DNA from: Ophioderma brevispina | Lineage: Eukaryota; Echinodermata; Ophiuroidea; Amphilepidida; Ophiodermatidae | Length of the DNA stretch: 64,000 nt | Reading direction: 5' to 3' | Assembly: GCA_023653785.1 (NCBI GenBank) | Contig: JAMKCH010079196.1 | Span: 36,670-100,669, forward strand | Part shown: positions 37,420-49,462 of the stretch, one piece after another | Layout of the letters: every line of letters begins with the position of its first letter | Numbering within the stretch: position 1 is the stretch's first letter | Position numbers and translations under genes: made by a program | The notes under the pieces: generated by a model | Databases searched by the model: none | What the model saw: only the letters and a program-made list of their open reading frames with translations | Told to the model about the DNA's origin: nothing

Positions 37420-38216
37420 CTATGGAAAAAATCATCATAATTTTGCAGGACTAATTTCATCCAATGCGATGAACTTTGCACCAAATGTTCGAAGCCTCTT
37501 AAAATGAAGTAAAATATTCGTTTCATGAACTATTTTACTATGATACGGCTAAAAACAACCATTCAGACGCCTGTGATCTGCTCCCAGTAGAGCTCAATAA
37601 AATTGATTGCAACGTTTACATGTGCGCCGGCATGTCACATGAATGTTAATTTATGTTATTGCTGCTTTGGCTTTTGTTTGTTTTGGTTGTGTCTTTGTTT
37701 TCTGTGTGTGCGTGTTTTTATGTTTTCTTTATTCTTTGTTTGATTTTTTTTTTAAAAACTTTTTTTTTGCACTTATCTTTTGTTACACTTACTGTGTTCG
37801 GTACCATCAGGGCAAACCTCTACTGAAAATGTTGCTTCACCTACACCTGTTTTTGACCACTTTAAAATACCATAGTCGGAGTTGGTTTGCTCTGGTGCAC
37901 AGGTCGGTACTTAAACAAAAACAACGGCAACAAAGAAAATAATAATAACAATAATAACTCTAACAGTGGAATAGGGGATTTTAATAATTCATCAAGTTAT
38001 GAGTTCTTTTCTTATTTAAATTAACATTCATATCCTTTGTTATTCTAGGGGGCTATCCTTCATTTGCATAAATTAATATTCATATCCTTTGTTATCCACA
38101 AACCACAATATAATCACAATAAACCACAATACAAAGGGATACATTGGGGGAAATGAAATTTCGCCCAAAGAGCGTTCTGATTGAATAACCAATTTCGCCC
38201 TAAAGTAGGGGATAGC

Positions 38217-38290
38217 ATAATAATAATAATAATAATAATAACAATAATAATAATAATAATAGTAACAGCAATAATAATATAATAATAATG
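38217..38290 (+). repeat. AAT microsatellite
   Basis: AATAATAAT units with a few interruptions. A shorter run is at 37938-37962. Confidence 0.9.
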
Positions 38291-38799
38291 ATGATAAATC
38301 TAACTGATGATTAAGGCGAAAAATTAATATGCATGAGTTTTAATATTACTCATATTTAAATTTGCATTTAAATAAAATTAAAATATAAGTATCCTTTGAT
38401 ATTCATCAAAGTCCTGATCCGAATCCAGACAATAGTAATATTGCTCCAGTTTGATAATAAAAGTATATTTGGCTTCTTCCTTTGAGCTTTTTTGACCACG
38501 TAAATGGCAATGAGTACATGAAAAATCTCACCTTGTTTTAAAGATTTAAGGCCATGCTTCACACCCCTCCCCGTCATATATCCTTTTGAACCGTTTAAGT
38601 ATAAAATGGGATATTGTTTTGCAACAGTTGAGGTAACCCATAGCGGTTTCGAGACATCAGACCCTATTGGTCGAAATGTTTGTGTCTCACGTGTGCGTAG
38701 CCGAGGGTGGGCACGGCTTGTAAATGTACCGACATGTGTAATTTAAACCGACCAAGAAAAAAAAAAGACTCGCTTCGCTCGGGATTTCCTCCCTTAACC

Positions 38800-38915
38800 T
38801 GACACTTTTTTTTCCGAACAGCAATTTAATGAATTCGGAAACCTTAACGGAATAACCTGTGGTTTATTCCGGGAATGTTTCCGAATTCATAAAGTGGACA
38901 GAAAAAGTTGTGTCA
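38800..38915. repeat. Long imperfect palindrome
   Basis: Arms starting TGACAC and ending GTGTCA share AATTCGGAAAC and CGGAATAA in inverted order around a short CCTGTGG centre. Probably a small foldback element. Confidence 0.65.
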
Positions 38916-39484
38916 GATGGGTCAGTTACAAGGAAAGTTGACCCATTTTTCAGTCTCTCGAACTCTGGGGGGGGGGTTAATTAATGCGAAGGACCACTTA
39001 CTCCAAACTCTTTTATACAGCTAGTACTACAATCTTAGTACATGTATTCCCTATTCTTAATGGACTGCATCTGCACACTCCTGCCAAAAAGGCCTTTTAG
39101 GCTAAATGTCCCGACGGACCGTAATGTACCCACGAACATATTGTCCGGGGGCATTGCCCCCGGTCCGCCTCTTGGCTACGCCTGTTTTGGGTGCTTATTG
39201 TCCTCAAGTACATACTGGAAGAATTCAATCTGAAGAAATTTCTTACAGGGCAATGGCACATTGTTTTGAATTATCTATTGTCAGGACTTGCCGGGAGAGT
39301 ATTGGTAATTCCACAATCAATGACGATGTAACTAAATATAACCTGATTTGGATGTACATTAGTTGGCAAACTTGGTTCAGCAGTAAATTTATTTTACACC
39401 TGGTTTCTCTAAAATTATTTTTTTTGCAACTTCCTGGCTGGCTCGAATATTTCCATCTCTGCCCGCCCTGCAAGAAGTTGGAAT

Positions 39485-39705
39485 CAGTGGCGTAAACGGG
39501 CCTGCCCGCTCTGAGGGGGCAAATTTCCCAGTCTGGGGAAATGTTTCCCCTCTCCAGGGGGGTCCACAACGCGAATTTTTCCTGGTCGAGGGCTAAAAAA
39601 AAAACCGCTGATTTAGCATGATTTTGCAATTTTTTCCCGGCCAAAGTCGTCAGGGGGCAACCTGCCCCCCTGCCCCCCCGCCTGTTACGACGGACGTGGC
39701 CACTG
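39485..39705. mobile_element. CAGTGGCG-type MITE copy
   Basis: Begins CAGTGGCGTAAACGGGCC and ends ACGTGGCCACTG. The long minus-strand open frame across it is a by-product of its base composition. Confidence 0.6.
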
Positions 39706-40927
39706 GTTTGGTTCAAAATTAACACTTCCAAAGCTGACGAATTCTGCCCCGTTGCCATTTCTTAGCTGCAAGATTCCGTCAAATCATGACTGGTGAGTTT
39801 ATGCCTAGGTTTCGTCCTTGGGCTTCAACCACCATACTCCCCGCCTAAAAAATCCGAACGCTATAAATTACTGTATTAAAAAGGTATGTAAGTATGTAGT
39901 GACTTTAAATATAAATGCGCAGGAGCGTTGTTCGCGGGGTGGGGGTAATTTAGTCCGGATGCCATTTCCTGATTTTGCCTCTAACTTAGAGCAATGTTTA
40001 CTATAGTTTTTTTCTCAACAGATTCTAATGCTTTAGACCATCTAGTTGAAGAATCAAACTGGCTGAAGTCCATCACATTGAAGCAATTTTAGATATCGTA
40101 AAAAAACACAATGGGCTGCCAAAATGCCCATATTTTAGTAGCGAATTGTTAACCAAGAAGGGGTTGTGTTTTTCTAGAAAGCAGAGGAAAACAATATTGT
40201 TATGGTATTATTGGATTAATAAAAGACACAGGCTATATTTAAAGATTTCACATGTCAGGTAATATCATATTGTGCCCAAAACAAAATGGCCGCCAAAAAT
40301 ACCACATTTTAATTGAAATATACCAACCATGTTTGTTTTTCTGTAGTATAAGCCTGGCAAATGTATCAGGTTATGGATGCCACTTAACAGGGAACAAGCC
40401 TTTCCCTATGATTATATTTTTTCACAGAATATATTTAAGATACAACATCGCTGCCAGGCGCCAAAGCATCACATTGTAACTTTACACCGATTTCTTTTTC
40501 TCAGTGACGGCTGAACAAATAACAAGTTTGGTAATGGCTGTTAAATATTAAGATATCTAGACAAAAGTAATAAGTGGCCTCCAAAATATCAAACTTTGCG
40601 AAATATTACTGGTTAAGTTTTGTTTTATCTCATATTATCTCGCGAGGTTTCTAGTCATTTAATGTTGACGTATCAAGATTGCTCACTTTCTATTCTCAGA
40701 GTCTTTCCTGAACGGGCTTCTTTTTCCTTGGCAGGAGTCTTTTTTATGAGAAGCCTTTACTGACCAGGGTTTCTTTTTGTGGCAAGTCGTTTCATGAAAA
40801 GTCTACCCTGACCAGGCTTTTTTGGTATGAGTTTTGATTATAAGCCTCTCTAACATGGGTTTCGTAATGAGGAGCCCCTCCCTCAATTTGTTTATTTACG
40901 GAAATTACTCTGTAAAAATAATATATC

Positions 40928-41275
40928 TAGTAGTGGAGAGCGTTGGCCTAGCGTTTTTTGTTAGGGTGCTCTTGCTCTGGCGCAATTTACATCAAAATTC
41001 CCGGGTGCGATTCCCGGTGGGGTCGTGGCACTTGCGGGGATTATTCGGGTACTCATCAATTCTGGATTTGATCTGTATACCAGCTATGGATTAAATAAAG
41101 ATTACCGCTCTCCTCCATGGTTCACTTGGAAATTGGGGCAAAAGGATCATTGAAAGGCCATCCCGTCCTTCGGAGGGACTTAAGCCGTCGGTCCCGTGTA
41201 AGAGAGTCACAACTGTAAACATACATCCGCAGTCAGTGTGGAATAAGAGTAGGGTGTAAAACCCTGAATGTTCAC
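40928..41275 (+). mobile_element. tRNA-derived SINE, second family
   Basis: The head contains GTGGAGAGCGTTGGCCTAGCG (box A-like) and GGTGCGATTCCCGGTG (box B-like). The body has CATCCCGTCCTTCGGAGGGA, then GCCGTCGGTCCCGTGTA and AGAGTCAC, a conserved SINE body found in several marine animals, and ends near GTGTAAAACCCTG. Confidence 0.75.
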
Positions 41276-43859
41276 AATCCGCCCCAGCTCAAATAGCGGC
41301 CATGTTTAGGAGCGTCCGTATCTGGATACCACGCGCCCCGGATCAGCACACTAGCTGAACAAATCCTGACACCACCACAAAAGCATTACCAATGACTTGG
41401 GATACGAGCAAACAAATCTAGTCCCAAGTGCAATTGGACAATGTTCATATCAATTGTATGACAACTGATCTGTTTTTTGCTGTTGTAAATGACTTGAAAC
41501 CATCATTGTACCCATTTTCGATCTAATTGTAAGAAAACCTATTGCCCAAAACAAGGTTAGTGGATTCTAGATATCCCATAACCTTTTCGTCATAATTATA
41601 GTAATGTATATTTGGACCTGTTGTTGGGCCATATCAAAAACCAAAGCCAAGTCCCATTCAAAAATTGCTGGTAATTAAAAAATTGATATTATCTTATCAT
41701 TTAAGGGTAAATTAGCATAACTTGGTTCATTGATATTGAGAAAATTTATGATGTTTGGCTTATAGCTCTTAAATCCCTAAAATGCCATTTTGACCCCTTT
41801 TTAAAAAATACGGAGCGGACCACCGGCATTGTGTTTACAGGAACGTGCTCCAGATCTAAACACAAATGCCGCTACCTCCCTTTTTAGATTCTTTTTTGTG
41901 GTGATTGTCAGGTTGCTATTCATTTTACTCTGGGATTTAAGGGGTTATAGAAAACAAAGAAAGTACAATCCATCCAATAGTTTTATGTAATGAAGGAATA
42001 TGCATGTCATGTTAGGATCATATCAGGAGATTAAGCACCAGGGGGTCACCTCCCACTTTGGACGGAACACGTATGTAAGGCTGTTTAGGACCCACGCGCC
42101 CATTGTTAACATTATGGTCCCACACAGACCCTCATATTTTTTAAATTGCACGTAGAGACCCCAATTTTTTTTTGCCAAAAACCCCTATTTTGATTAGAAG
42201 TAGCAGGAATAGGCCCAGGAGGACATCAAGATGAGCTTAGCGGACAGTTGAAGGACTAAATGTTCCTTGATGGCTGACAATGTTGATCATGGGGTTCTCA
42301 TTGCGAGGGTCAGTGAAGATCGTAGAACGCCAGAGATGATGTATATATACTCAGAGGGTTAGGCATAGTTGGTAAAGTAGTTCAGAAGCCCTAATAGAAA
42401 CATGGGGTAGAAGAGAGTATTGCTCAAAACTGCTCTTCGGTATTTCAGTGGGGTTACATTGGCTTGTACTCATCGGCAAGCCCAATTATATGCCGCTCTA
42501 TTCGGATATCTTTGATAATTGCGAAAACATCGCAGCATTGGAGCTTTTAATTCTTCCTAAAATTCAGCTTGTGGAATGTAACATGTGTAACACAAGCTGT
42601 AAGGTAAAAGGATATTAAATAAGATATGGGTGGGGTATGTCCATCTATCTTGCGGCCGCAGATAAGATTGCTGTTCACCATGTAGCGCCAAAGCCCAGTC
42701 CGTCATAAGTGGACTGTCAGATGGCTCCTGCGGAGGTCTCTAGCAATAACATCAAATGTAGTTCAAGGGGCGATGACGCCTGTTTGGGCATGGTAACCTC
42801 CTCCATGCGACTAATGATCACTCGAACGATGACAGTGACGGCAACAAAATCGTATCGGCATTGGGCAACAGAAGATGAAATCGGAAGGATAGGTCCCACA
42901 GATATAGTGAATATCTCCATAGATCTGTGCTTTGGTCATGTGATAACGCCCCCATGGATATGTTGTATATCGCATAAGAAGCATGGTGTAGGTGACATCC
43001 AGTTATCCTGTAGCGCTTTCTTCATGGGGCCAGGTCTCAGATGGATATAACAGGAACTCTCTCCACAGGCTCTAAAGAAACTTCAGCTGGTTGATTAGAG
43101 AACCAGATTGCAAGTGGTGAGTTTAGCATGCATTCCAAGCTTGTCCTTTGTGTGACAGGAAGTCTTTTTTCGTGCTGTACGGCAACATAGGTCCCCAGTT
43201 ACTTAAAGTTACTTAAGTCCCTGATCTTCTTTGAGTTGGGTGACGTCTCTATAGTGCAGCGTGATGATTTCCTCCTCATTGACGGTCATATTTGCGTTTT
43301 GCATTTAGATGTATGAATTAGATGCAGCATTCTCAAGTGATGTTAGTAGGTCTTGTGCACCCACATATCACATCGGCTGTTAGAGATAGATCATCTCGGA
43401 GTCAAGGGTTGTGAAGATGCTGACTTGTGATATCTAGAGCGTCTTAGTATATTGAGGTGTGTTATATTTTGGTACAAAAGTAAAGACTATCTCGTTCATG
43501 AACATCAGGACTATGTTTCTCCTGGCTGCATTTAGTGACCATACATTTATTCTAGCCTCTGTCCGCGGGGTTGCCTTTGTTTGTCCATAACACGTGGCTG
43601 GGAATAATGATGGTGGCCTGTCGCATTTAGATCAAGACTTTACATGTGCGCTTGTGGGGTACATTACATACGATTCTCGCAGCTGACGATTCAGGTGTAT
43701 CCCCATATCTACTTAGTATGGAAGGCAAAATGGGTTGGCGTCCTCATTCTATTCTTGGTCACAATAGTACCCAAGGTTTGAATTTCTACTTAAATTATTA
43801 TCCTAGTTATACTGAAATTTGTTTAATTGATGTATAAAAAAAATAAAAAAAATCGAATA

Positions 43860-43965
43860 TTTTAGATATTGCTTTTGTATCTCGTTTTAATAATGGTATA
43901 AGTTGCTCTTTTTTCTTTGTGAAACGCCTAGAGGCCTCTGGAAGGCCGCTATAATAAGAGGTGTT
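43860..43965 (+). mobile_element. CR1/L2-type LINE 3' end
   Basis: GAAACGCCTAGAGGCCTCTG followed by GAAGGCCGCTATAATAAG resembles the terminal 3'UTR stem of CR1/L2 elements and parallels the end of the 57.6 kb LINE. Upstream coding sequence was not recognised. Confidence 0.45.
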
Positions 43966-45259
43966 TGTAATTACTATATCTTGACATCGCCTGCAAATAT
44001 AATGACCGTCTCTTCATGCGTTTGAGCACCTTAACGGGTCCACTTGTTAAAAAATGGTTAACATTGTTCCCTTGTGTGTTACATTTAGAGTAAGATTTGC
44101 CACTTTAATAAACACTGACAATGTAAAATAAACAAGGAAAATAAAAATTGAGAACCTCCATTCTACTAGAAACTACTTTTGTATAGATCTGGCATTAACA
44201 AAAAATATTGGAGGACCAATAGATCATTTTAAAAAGTTGATAATTTTTTCATTAAAAAATTGGTACTTTGGCGTCCATTTTTTCGCTAAACTATATCAAA
44301 ACGCGAAATGCTGATAGACTGGGGCCGTTGATTCTTCAAATAGATTGGTCAAGCATTCGAATGGTTGAGAAAAAAACTATAGTAAACATTTCTAAGTTAA
44401 GCAAAAATCAGGAAATGGATCGGACTAGTATGGGCCACTTAACAAACTTGTTAATTTGTTCATCCGTCACTCTGAGAAAAGATCGGTTTATTTTAAAATG
44501 TACAATGTGATGATTTGGACCCTTGGCAGGATTATTTGGTTCGACATCTTGAAATATATTCGTGAATGACTATAACTCATTAGAATGGGCCTTGTCCCTG
44601 TAAGTGGCCATCCATAACATGATTACATTTGTGAGGCTATATTACCGGCAAAAACAAACCTTGTTGGTGTGTATTTCACAAAATGTGGTATTTGGCGGCC
44701 ATTTTGTTTTTGGGTCACAATCTTGATATTTAACCGCCATCTTGAATCGTTAGAAGATAGCTTGTGTCTGTTATCATTCCCTTAATACCATAAAAATTGT
44801 TTTCCCCCTGCTACTCAAAAAAAAATACAAATCTTCTTGGTAAAATTTGCTAAAAATATGGCATTTTTGCGGCCATTTTGTTTTTTTACGAATATCTAAA
44901 AGCTCAATGCTGATGGACTGTCAGCAGGTTGATTGTTCTTATAATGGATGGTCTAGGAAGCCAATCCACAAAAAAACTAACTATAGTAATATTTCTAGTA
45001 AACTGGCTGGCATCCGGACTAAATTGTTTGCTTTTGAAACCCTGTGGTCCCGTATGCATTGATAACGTAAGCCATGATTGGAGTTTAGGATTTTTCCAGC
45101 TGGCTTGGCGCGCGTTCATTTGAAAGCGTTTTGAGCACGTTTGATGGGGCCATTTCAACATCGTTCGGATTTTTTTTTAAGCACTCGGTCTACCACAATC
45201 TTTCCTTTACTCTCTGAGTCGGTCTGTCTCCTGTTATAATCGCTTTTTAGTTTACTTAC

Positions 45260-45415
45260 TTTTTGGCTGCTTGCATATATAACCCGCCTCGCTCGAACAA
45301 GGCAATCGTTCCACAAGCCAGCGTCGTTTCCTGTTCGCATATGAATGCAATCCTCTCCAATTAGCCCCCAGAGTTATCGGGCTGACCAAGGAGCCCAGTT
45401 CTGATACGTTCCATA
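45260..45415 (-). CDS. Exon (damaged): C-type lectin domain b, C-terminal half
   Basis: 156 nt between an AG at 45416 (TTTAAAG) and donor GTAAGT. It is collinear with the 60 kb exon but needs three indel corrections. Pieces readable in successive frames are YGTYQNWAPW, QPDNSG, GEDCIHMRTGNDAGLWND, and LPCSSEAGYICKQPK. The calcium and sugar-binding QPD and WND triplets are still present. Compared with the paralogue, one base is extra before the Q codon, two are extra after the N codon, and one is missing after WND, giving the expected 3n+1 length when corrected. This is the most damaged exon of the gene. Confidence 0.6.
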
Positions 45416-46082
45416 CTTTAAATACAACGCAGCATTGATTTTCTAAATTATTGGACATATCATAAATCCTGTAAATTCCATTATTTGTGAGTCTGTAGTA
45501 ACATACTTGCGGTCCAATATAGACAAGATTGTTTCATTCAGAACCGCCTCAAATGGCCCCTAAATGTTATTTACTTCAGATTTCTTTCTTTTCTACCGAA
45601 ATATGTGCCAAAAAGTAAAGCCGATGCACTAGTTTATCATGCAACATGTGTATCATATATAATTAAGTACAGAACAGTGAACCACCAGGCCACTATTATA
45701 TTTAGGTATGAACAAAATAATCTAAAATTCTTAAACATCTAACATAAGGACCTTTTGAGATGATTCTTTATTTTGGGCCTTCATTTTTTTAATATGCTCC
45801 TTGCTAAAAATAGATTGCGTTTAGCATAGCAAGTGCTAGTTGAACTTAAGAACGCACACAAATAATTATTAACAGAATCATCAAAACACAAAACCGCGCA
45901 CACTAAATGCCCGTATTCCAATCCTTTCTTAACGCTCTATTCTCAGGACTAAGTCTAGGAGGGACCCTTGTTCATATTGTGATGAATTATAATACTTGGA
46001 TAATGACACCCTTATGGCAGGTATTAGAAATCGAATTTTTTGGTTTCGGTCGAAAAACCAGGTTTTTTGTCTGATAATTTTA

Positions 46083-46470
46083 CGAGTGCACGTTGACGAG
46101 TGGTCCAGTGGAAAAGCGTAGGACTCGTGATCATTAGACTGTTAAAATCGTGAGTTCAGCCCAACCAATGTGGTCAACCTGTTTGTGTCCCCTGTTCAAG
46201 CTATTTAATCTCCACATTGACTCGTAAACCCAAGCGAAACCTGGGGAACTGCTATGGGGAATGTTACAATCTAAGTCTGGTATGCTTCTTGTGCGCATTG
46301 TAAAGCATGTTTGTAGGCAGCACCAACAATATAGATGAAGCGAGATTCATTGTGCCGATTTTCTGAAGGAGGCGTAATAATAATTGGCAACCACGCTTTG
46401 AGTCTGTTTTACGGGGTATTAAAGCGGTATCTACAAAACGGGGTTTATTATCCTGTTGTTTTCCTTTTTC
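46083..46470 (+). mobile_element. tRNA-derived SINE, diverged copy
   Basis: Box A remnant TGGTCCAGTGGAAAAGCG near 46101 and a degraded box B (GTGAGTTCAGCCC). It shares the body words GGGGAATGTTACAATCTAAG and GGCGTAATAATAATTG with the 23 kb SINE. Confidence 0.7.
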
Positions 46471-47173
46471 ATAGTGCAAATAACCTGCATAGGGTAGGTC
46501 AAAACGGAACAATAGAAGAGAAAAACCCTGGTTTTCGAGACAGATAACAAATTTTCGAATAAAAAAATAATTAAAAAAAAATGTTATTCGAAAGCCAGAT
46601 TTTTCGAACAGGTTTTCCAATTAAAACCAGATCTTTCTACCAATCTCTAACGAAAAAACTAGGTTTTTCAAAAATATAGCTTTCGAATCGATAAACCTAG
46701 TTTTTCAAATCGAAAACCATGTTTATAAATTAAATGTTACGTACGAAGATTTTTTATTCTATATCTCACAATTACAAATTTTATGACAATAACAACGTTT
46801 TTAAATATCGGATCCCACAGATATCCCGAGATCGACTAGACATGTCCAAAAACGACAATACATAGTCATGACAAAGTAAACAACAGCCGCATCCCCGCCA
46901 CAGCCCCCCCGCCTTCCACACTCGCCCCTTCACGCTGACGCATCGAGAAAAATGACTCCCAGACCAATCCAGTCGCCCCGAAACATAAGTTCCAGCTTAA
47001 GATGCACGCATTTATACTAAAATACATTTTCTTCCGCTAACATATTAACAAAATATATACATCATTATATATTTGTAAAGTCAAAGGTCGCCAGTTAAAA
47101 GTCAAATATCAATTGATTACATATTCTTCAAAACGTCAGTATTTGATCACGATTTTATTTTCTTTATACTCAC

Positions 47174-47262
47174 TGGTGATCCATCAACCCAGACAAAGTT
47201 GTTTTCATCTCTTTTATCATGGAGACCCAACCACAAATGGATACCAGCTCTCTCTGCTAAAG
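47174..47262 (-). CDS. Exon: C-type lectin domain b, central part
   Basis: 89 nt, phase 1 in and phase 0 out, intact, with acceptor TTCTATTACAG and donor GTGAGT. It encodes LAERAGIHLWLGLHDKRDEN followed by NFVWVDGSP. The W.GL.D....E..F.W.DG core is the signature of the CTLD fold (the WIGL region and the strand before the long loop). Phase 0 at its end joins exactly to the start of the 45.3 kb exon, and would also fit the CTLD-a exon at 60 kb. Confidence 0.8.
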
Positions 47263-47339
47263 CTGTAATAGAAATTAAAATAACATTTTGACTGCCTTTA
47301 TTGAAGACACTTAACGATGGAAACCTAAAAGCACTATAC

Positions 47340-47459
47340 GCTCATAGATAATGAAACGGTAATATCGCCGATAACCGGAGCCCAATTTTTCGCAAATGAG
47401 TTTATGATAACGGCACAATCCATGGCAATCACCAACTCAAAGACAAGCTCTGAAGCAAC
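47340..47459 (-). CDS. Candidate exon of unclear domain, 40 codons
   Basis: 120 nt open in phase 0 between a good acceptor (CCTTTATTTCAG) and a weaker donor (GTATAG). It encodes SELVFELVIAMDCAVIINSF followed by AKNWAPVIGDITVSLSMS. The part FELVIAMDCAVI.N and the ending dI.V.L resemble the N-terminal half of the Methyltransf_FA-like domain at 53 kb. Its position, between two exons of CTLD-b, does not fit that reading. It may be an alternative exon, an exon left from a duplication, or a chance open frame. Phase 0 at its end does not join the phase-1 start of the 47.2 kb exon. Confidence 0.3.
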
Positions 47460-47517
47460 CTGAAATAAAGGCAATTTTACTGGATTAATAATGAAAGTAA
47501 TATGTTTCGATTTTCCG

Positions 47518-48090
47518 TTAGTCTTTGTAGCTTACTGGTAGGTCGAAGGGGCGCAACCGATGACATCTTGACAATTTAATTCCACTTTCTGCGATCCTCC
47601 ACAGTCCTCTGGGTGGTTGCAAAACCAGATTTGTCCATTCTTTGATGTTATCTTCCCATCTCTTCTTATGCCGGCCTCTTCTTCTTGAACCCTCGACTGT
47701 GCCTCGCAGAATGTTTTTTGCCAGACCAGATGAGCGGGAGACGTAGCCATATACCAACTTAGTTTTCGTTTCTTTACAGTGGTAAGGAGATCTTCCTGAG
47801 GACCAACAGCTTCCTGCACTAATGCTCTAGCCTTTACAGTAGGTACATGATCTTTGTATGAGATGTTCAGGATTTTACGGAAAAGTCTCTAAAGCCAGGA
47901 TCCTTTTCAGGTCAGCTGTCAAAGTCCACGTCTCACAATACAGGAAGGCGAACAGGACCAGAGTACGCATCAGCTTGGCTTTGGACTCCACGGATATGCT
48001 GGTGTCTCTCCATATATCACAAGTATATTCTTGTGATTTGGTCCCGCCTAAACGTGCTCAGTAAGAGGAAGAGGAGGTATTAAAGTACTT
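47518..48090 (-). mobile_element. Non-LTR reverse transcriptase C-terminal fragment
   Basis: On the minus strand the order is a decayed segment with CETWTLTADLKRILALET, then VKKRKLSWY, then SSGLAKNILRGTVEGSRRRG and HKKRWEDNIKEW. KLSW.G...R......I..G.....RRRGR...RW.DNI..W is the C-terminal block of the endonuclease-reverse-transcriptase LINE family. Several frameshifts. It lies in an intron of the receptor gene in the same orientation. Confidence 0.8.
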
Positions 48091-48199
48091 TAAGCACTAG
48101 AGTGACGTTGTGGGGTTGTTTATAGGTAGAAATGATACGTTGTGGGTTTTTTTGAAGTTGTGGGGTTGTTCTGGTTTGACGTTGTGGTTTTACTATGTT

Positions 48200-48270
48200 A
48201 CTTTATGTCCTATAACGGAATAAACTGTAATCTACTATTGAGGTTTATTCCGTAAAAGAGTAGAAAAAGA
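48200..48270. repeat. Short palindrome with CGGAATAA core
   Basis: AACGGAATAAACTG is followed by GGTTTATTCCGT about 30 nt later. The core word is shared with the 38.8 kb palindrome. Confidence 0.5.
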
Positions 48271-48524
48271 GGATTTTTCTAGTTTAGTAATTTTATAGGC
48301 CTGCGTCGCAATCCTTTTGGCTAAAAAAATGAGTAGTTTAGTAAAACAAAATTAAATTCTGAAAAAAAATCTTTAAAAATGTCTAAAAAGTGTCTTTTTA
48401 AGAGAAAAAAAATCGTTACTATATAGTAACGAAATTCATTACTATAGTAACGAAAGAGTGTTTTATTAAGAAAAAAGTAGAAAAAAGGGATTTTTTAAAG
48501 ATATTTTTTAGTAAACACAATGTG

Positions 48525-48724
48525 CACTGTTAAAAATGTTCTTAAAACATGTAAAAAGACGGCGTTTTAAGCTGTTTTAACTGTCAGCCAGGACTCAAAA
48601 CGTGCAAATAACTGTAAAAGGGACTCGAAACGTGCAAATACCTGTAAAAAAACGTCGTTTTAACTGTTGTGAGTCCCAGCTGCCAGTCAAAACCCTGTTA
48701 TTTTAATGAACATTTTTAACAGTG
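48525..48724. mobile_element. 200-bp MITE with perfect 17-bp terminal inverted repeats
   Basis: The termini are CACTGTTAAAAATGTTC (48525-48541) and its exact complement (48708-48724). The interior contains two ACTCGAAACGTGCAAATA-type repeats and a GACGGCGTTTTA/AACGTCGTTTTA pair. Confidence 0.8.
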
Positions 48725-49310
48725 TAGCCGTTGTATGTATGCATACATTTATACATACATTCAGTTTGCAGATCTCATTTTGTTACAATAACACTTGTTA
48801 CTGCCGAGATGTTCAATAGTCAATTCTCTAGAATTGTACCACAATATTCAACATAGGAAATCAGACTTGCTGATTATTGATCACTGCAAAAACATAAGGT
48901 GTTTATTGTTGTAATCTCCGTCTCTTGAGCATTTGTGGCGCCTCTGTAATATTCTGCAGATATCTAATGAAATACTTACTGATATGTCTGTATGTGTGAA
49001 TGTATGTGTGTGTGTCAAAGTTTCTGCAAATTGCTCTCATTGGAAAGAGGATAGGTCCAATTCTAATCAAAATTTGACCAAAGATATAAGATGCATACAG
49101 TGGTCATGTTGGAGGTCGCTTACGGAGGTCAACATGTTACTTAGACTCGCTTTCACATATTCCGGGTTATCGCGAAAGCAGGCAACTGGGGATTCGAGAA
49201 TCCCATTGTTCCCCAAACACGCGAACGAGGCATTCCTGGAAAATGGTATCTTCAATGTTTTGTACCTGACATCTGTGAAAGGATAACATGTTTACATTAT
49301 TGCACTTAAC

Positions 49311-49462
49311 ATGTTTGATAAAGTTGTTCCTGTTTCATTCTGGATACGTTGCATTGAGCGCCTTTGGTTTTCCACATTCATTCTCAGCTTGCAAAAACTG
49401 ACTGAATCCATCCACATAGTAGCCATAATCAACCATGCATCGCCCATCCACTGGACATCGAC
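49311..49462 (-). CDS. Exon (with in-frame stop): C-type lectin domain b, N-terminal part
   Basis: Open from an AG at 49463 (phase 1, matching the 52.6 kb exon). It encodes GRCPVDGRCMVDYGYYVDGF, then SQFLQAENECGKPKALNAT, an in-frame TGA after YPE, and NRNNFIKH. The CP.DG...YYV......A...C....A.L order is the first beta-hairpin and helix of a CTLD. The TGA could be a CGA to TGA transition. The donor (GTTAAG) gives phase 0, while the next CTLD exon needs phase 1, so one base may be missing at the border. Functionally it would complete the CTLD with the 47.2 and 45.3 kb exons. Confidence 0.6.

Larger units (their letters stand above)
37940..45200. other. Long intron with repeats and no recognised exon apart from SINE and MITE copies
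   Basis: It lies between HormR-b C-half and CTLD-b C-half, so the missing first HormR-b exon should be here. Contents seen are a palindrome (38.8 kb), a CAGTGGCG MITE (39.5 kb), a SINE (40.9 kb), a GC-richer coding-like stretch on the minus strand (42.6-43.4 kb), a LINE tail (43.9 kb) and degenerate GGCCATTTTG-containing repeats at 40.2-40.6 and 44.2-45.0 kb. Confidence 0.5.

Noticed and set aside
39243..39758. 171-codon minus-strand open frame
   Set aside because: It runs across a CAGTGGCG MITE. The composition is low in complexity and similar frames occur in other copies.
42717..42920. A minus-strand frame ending LLLETSAGAI, briefly reminiscent of a NOP58-like start
   Set aside because: The similarity covers fewer than ten residues, lies at the wrong end of the frame, and no other motif follows.
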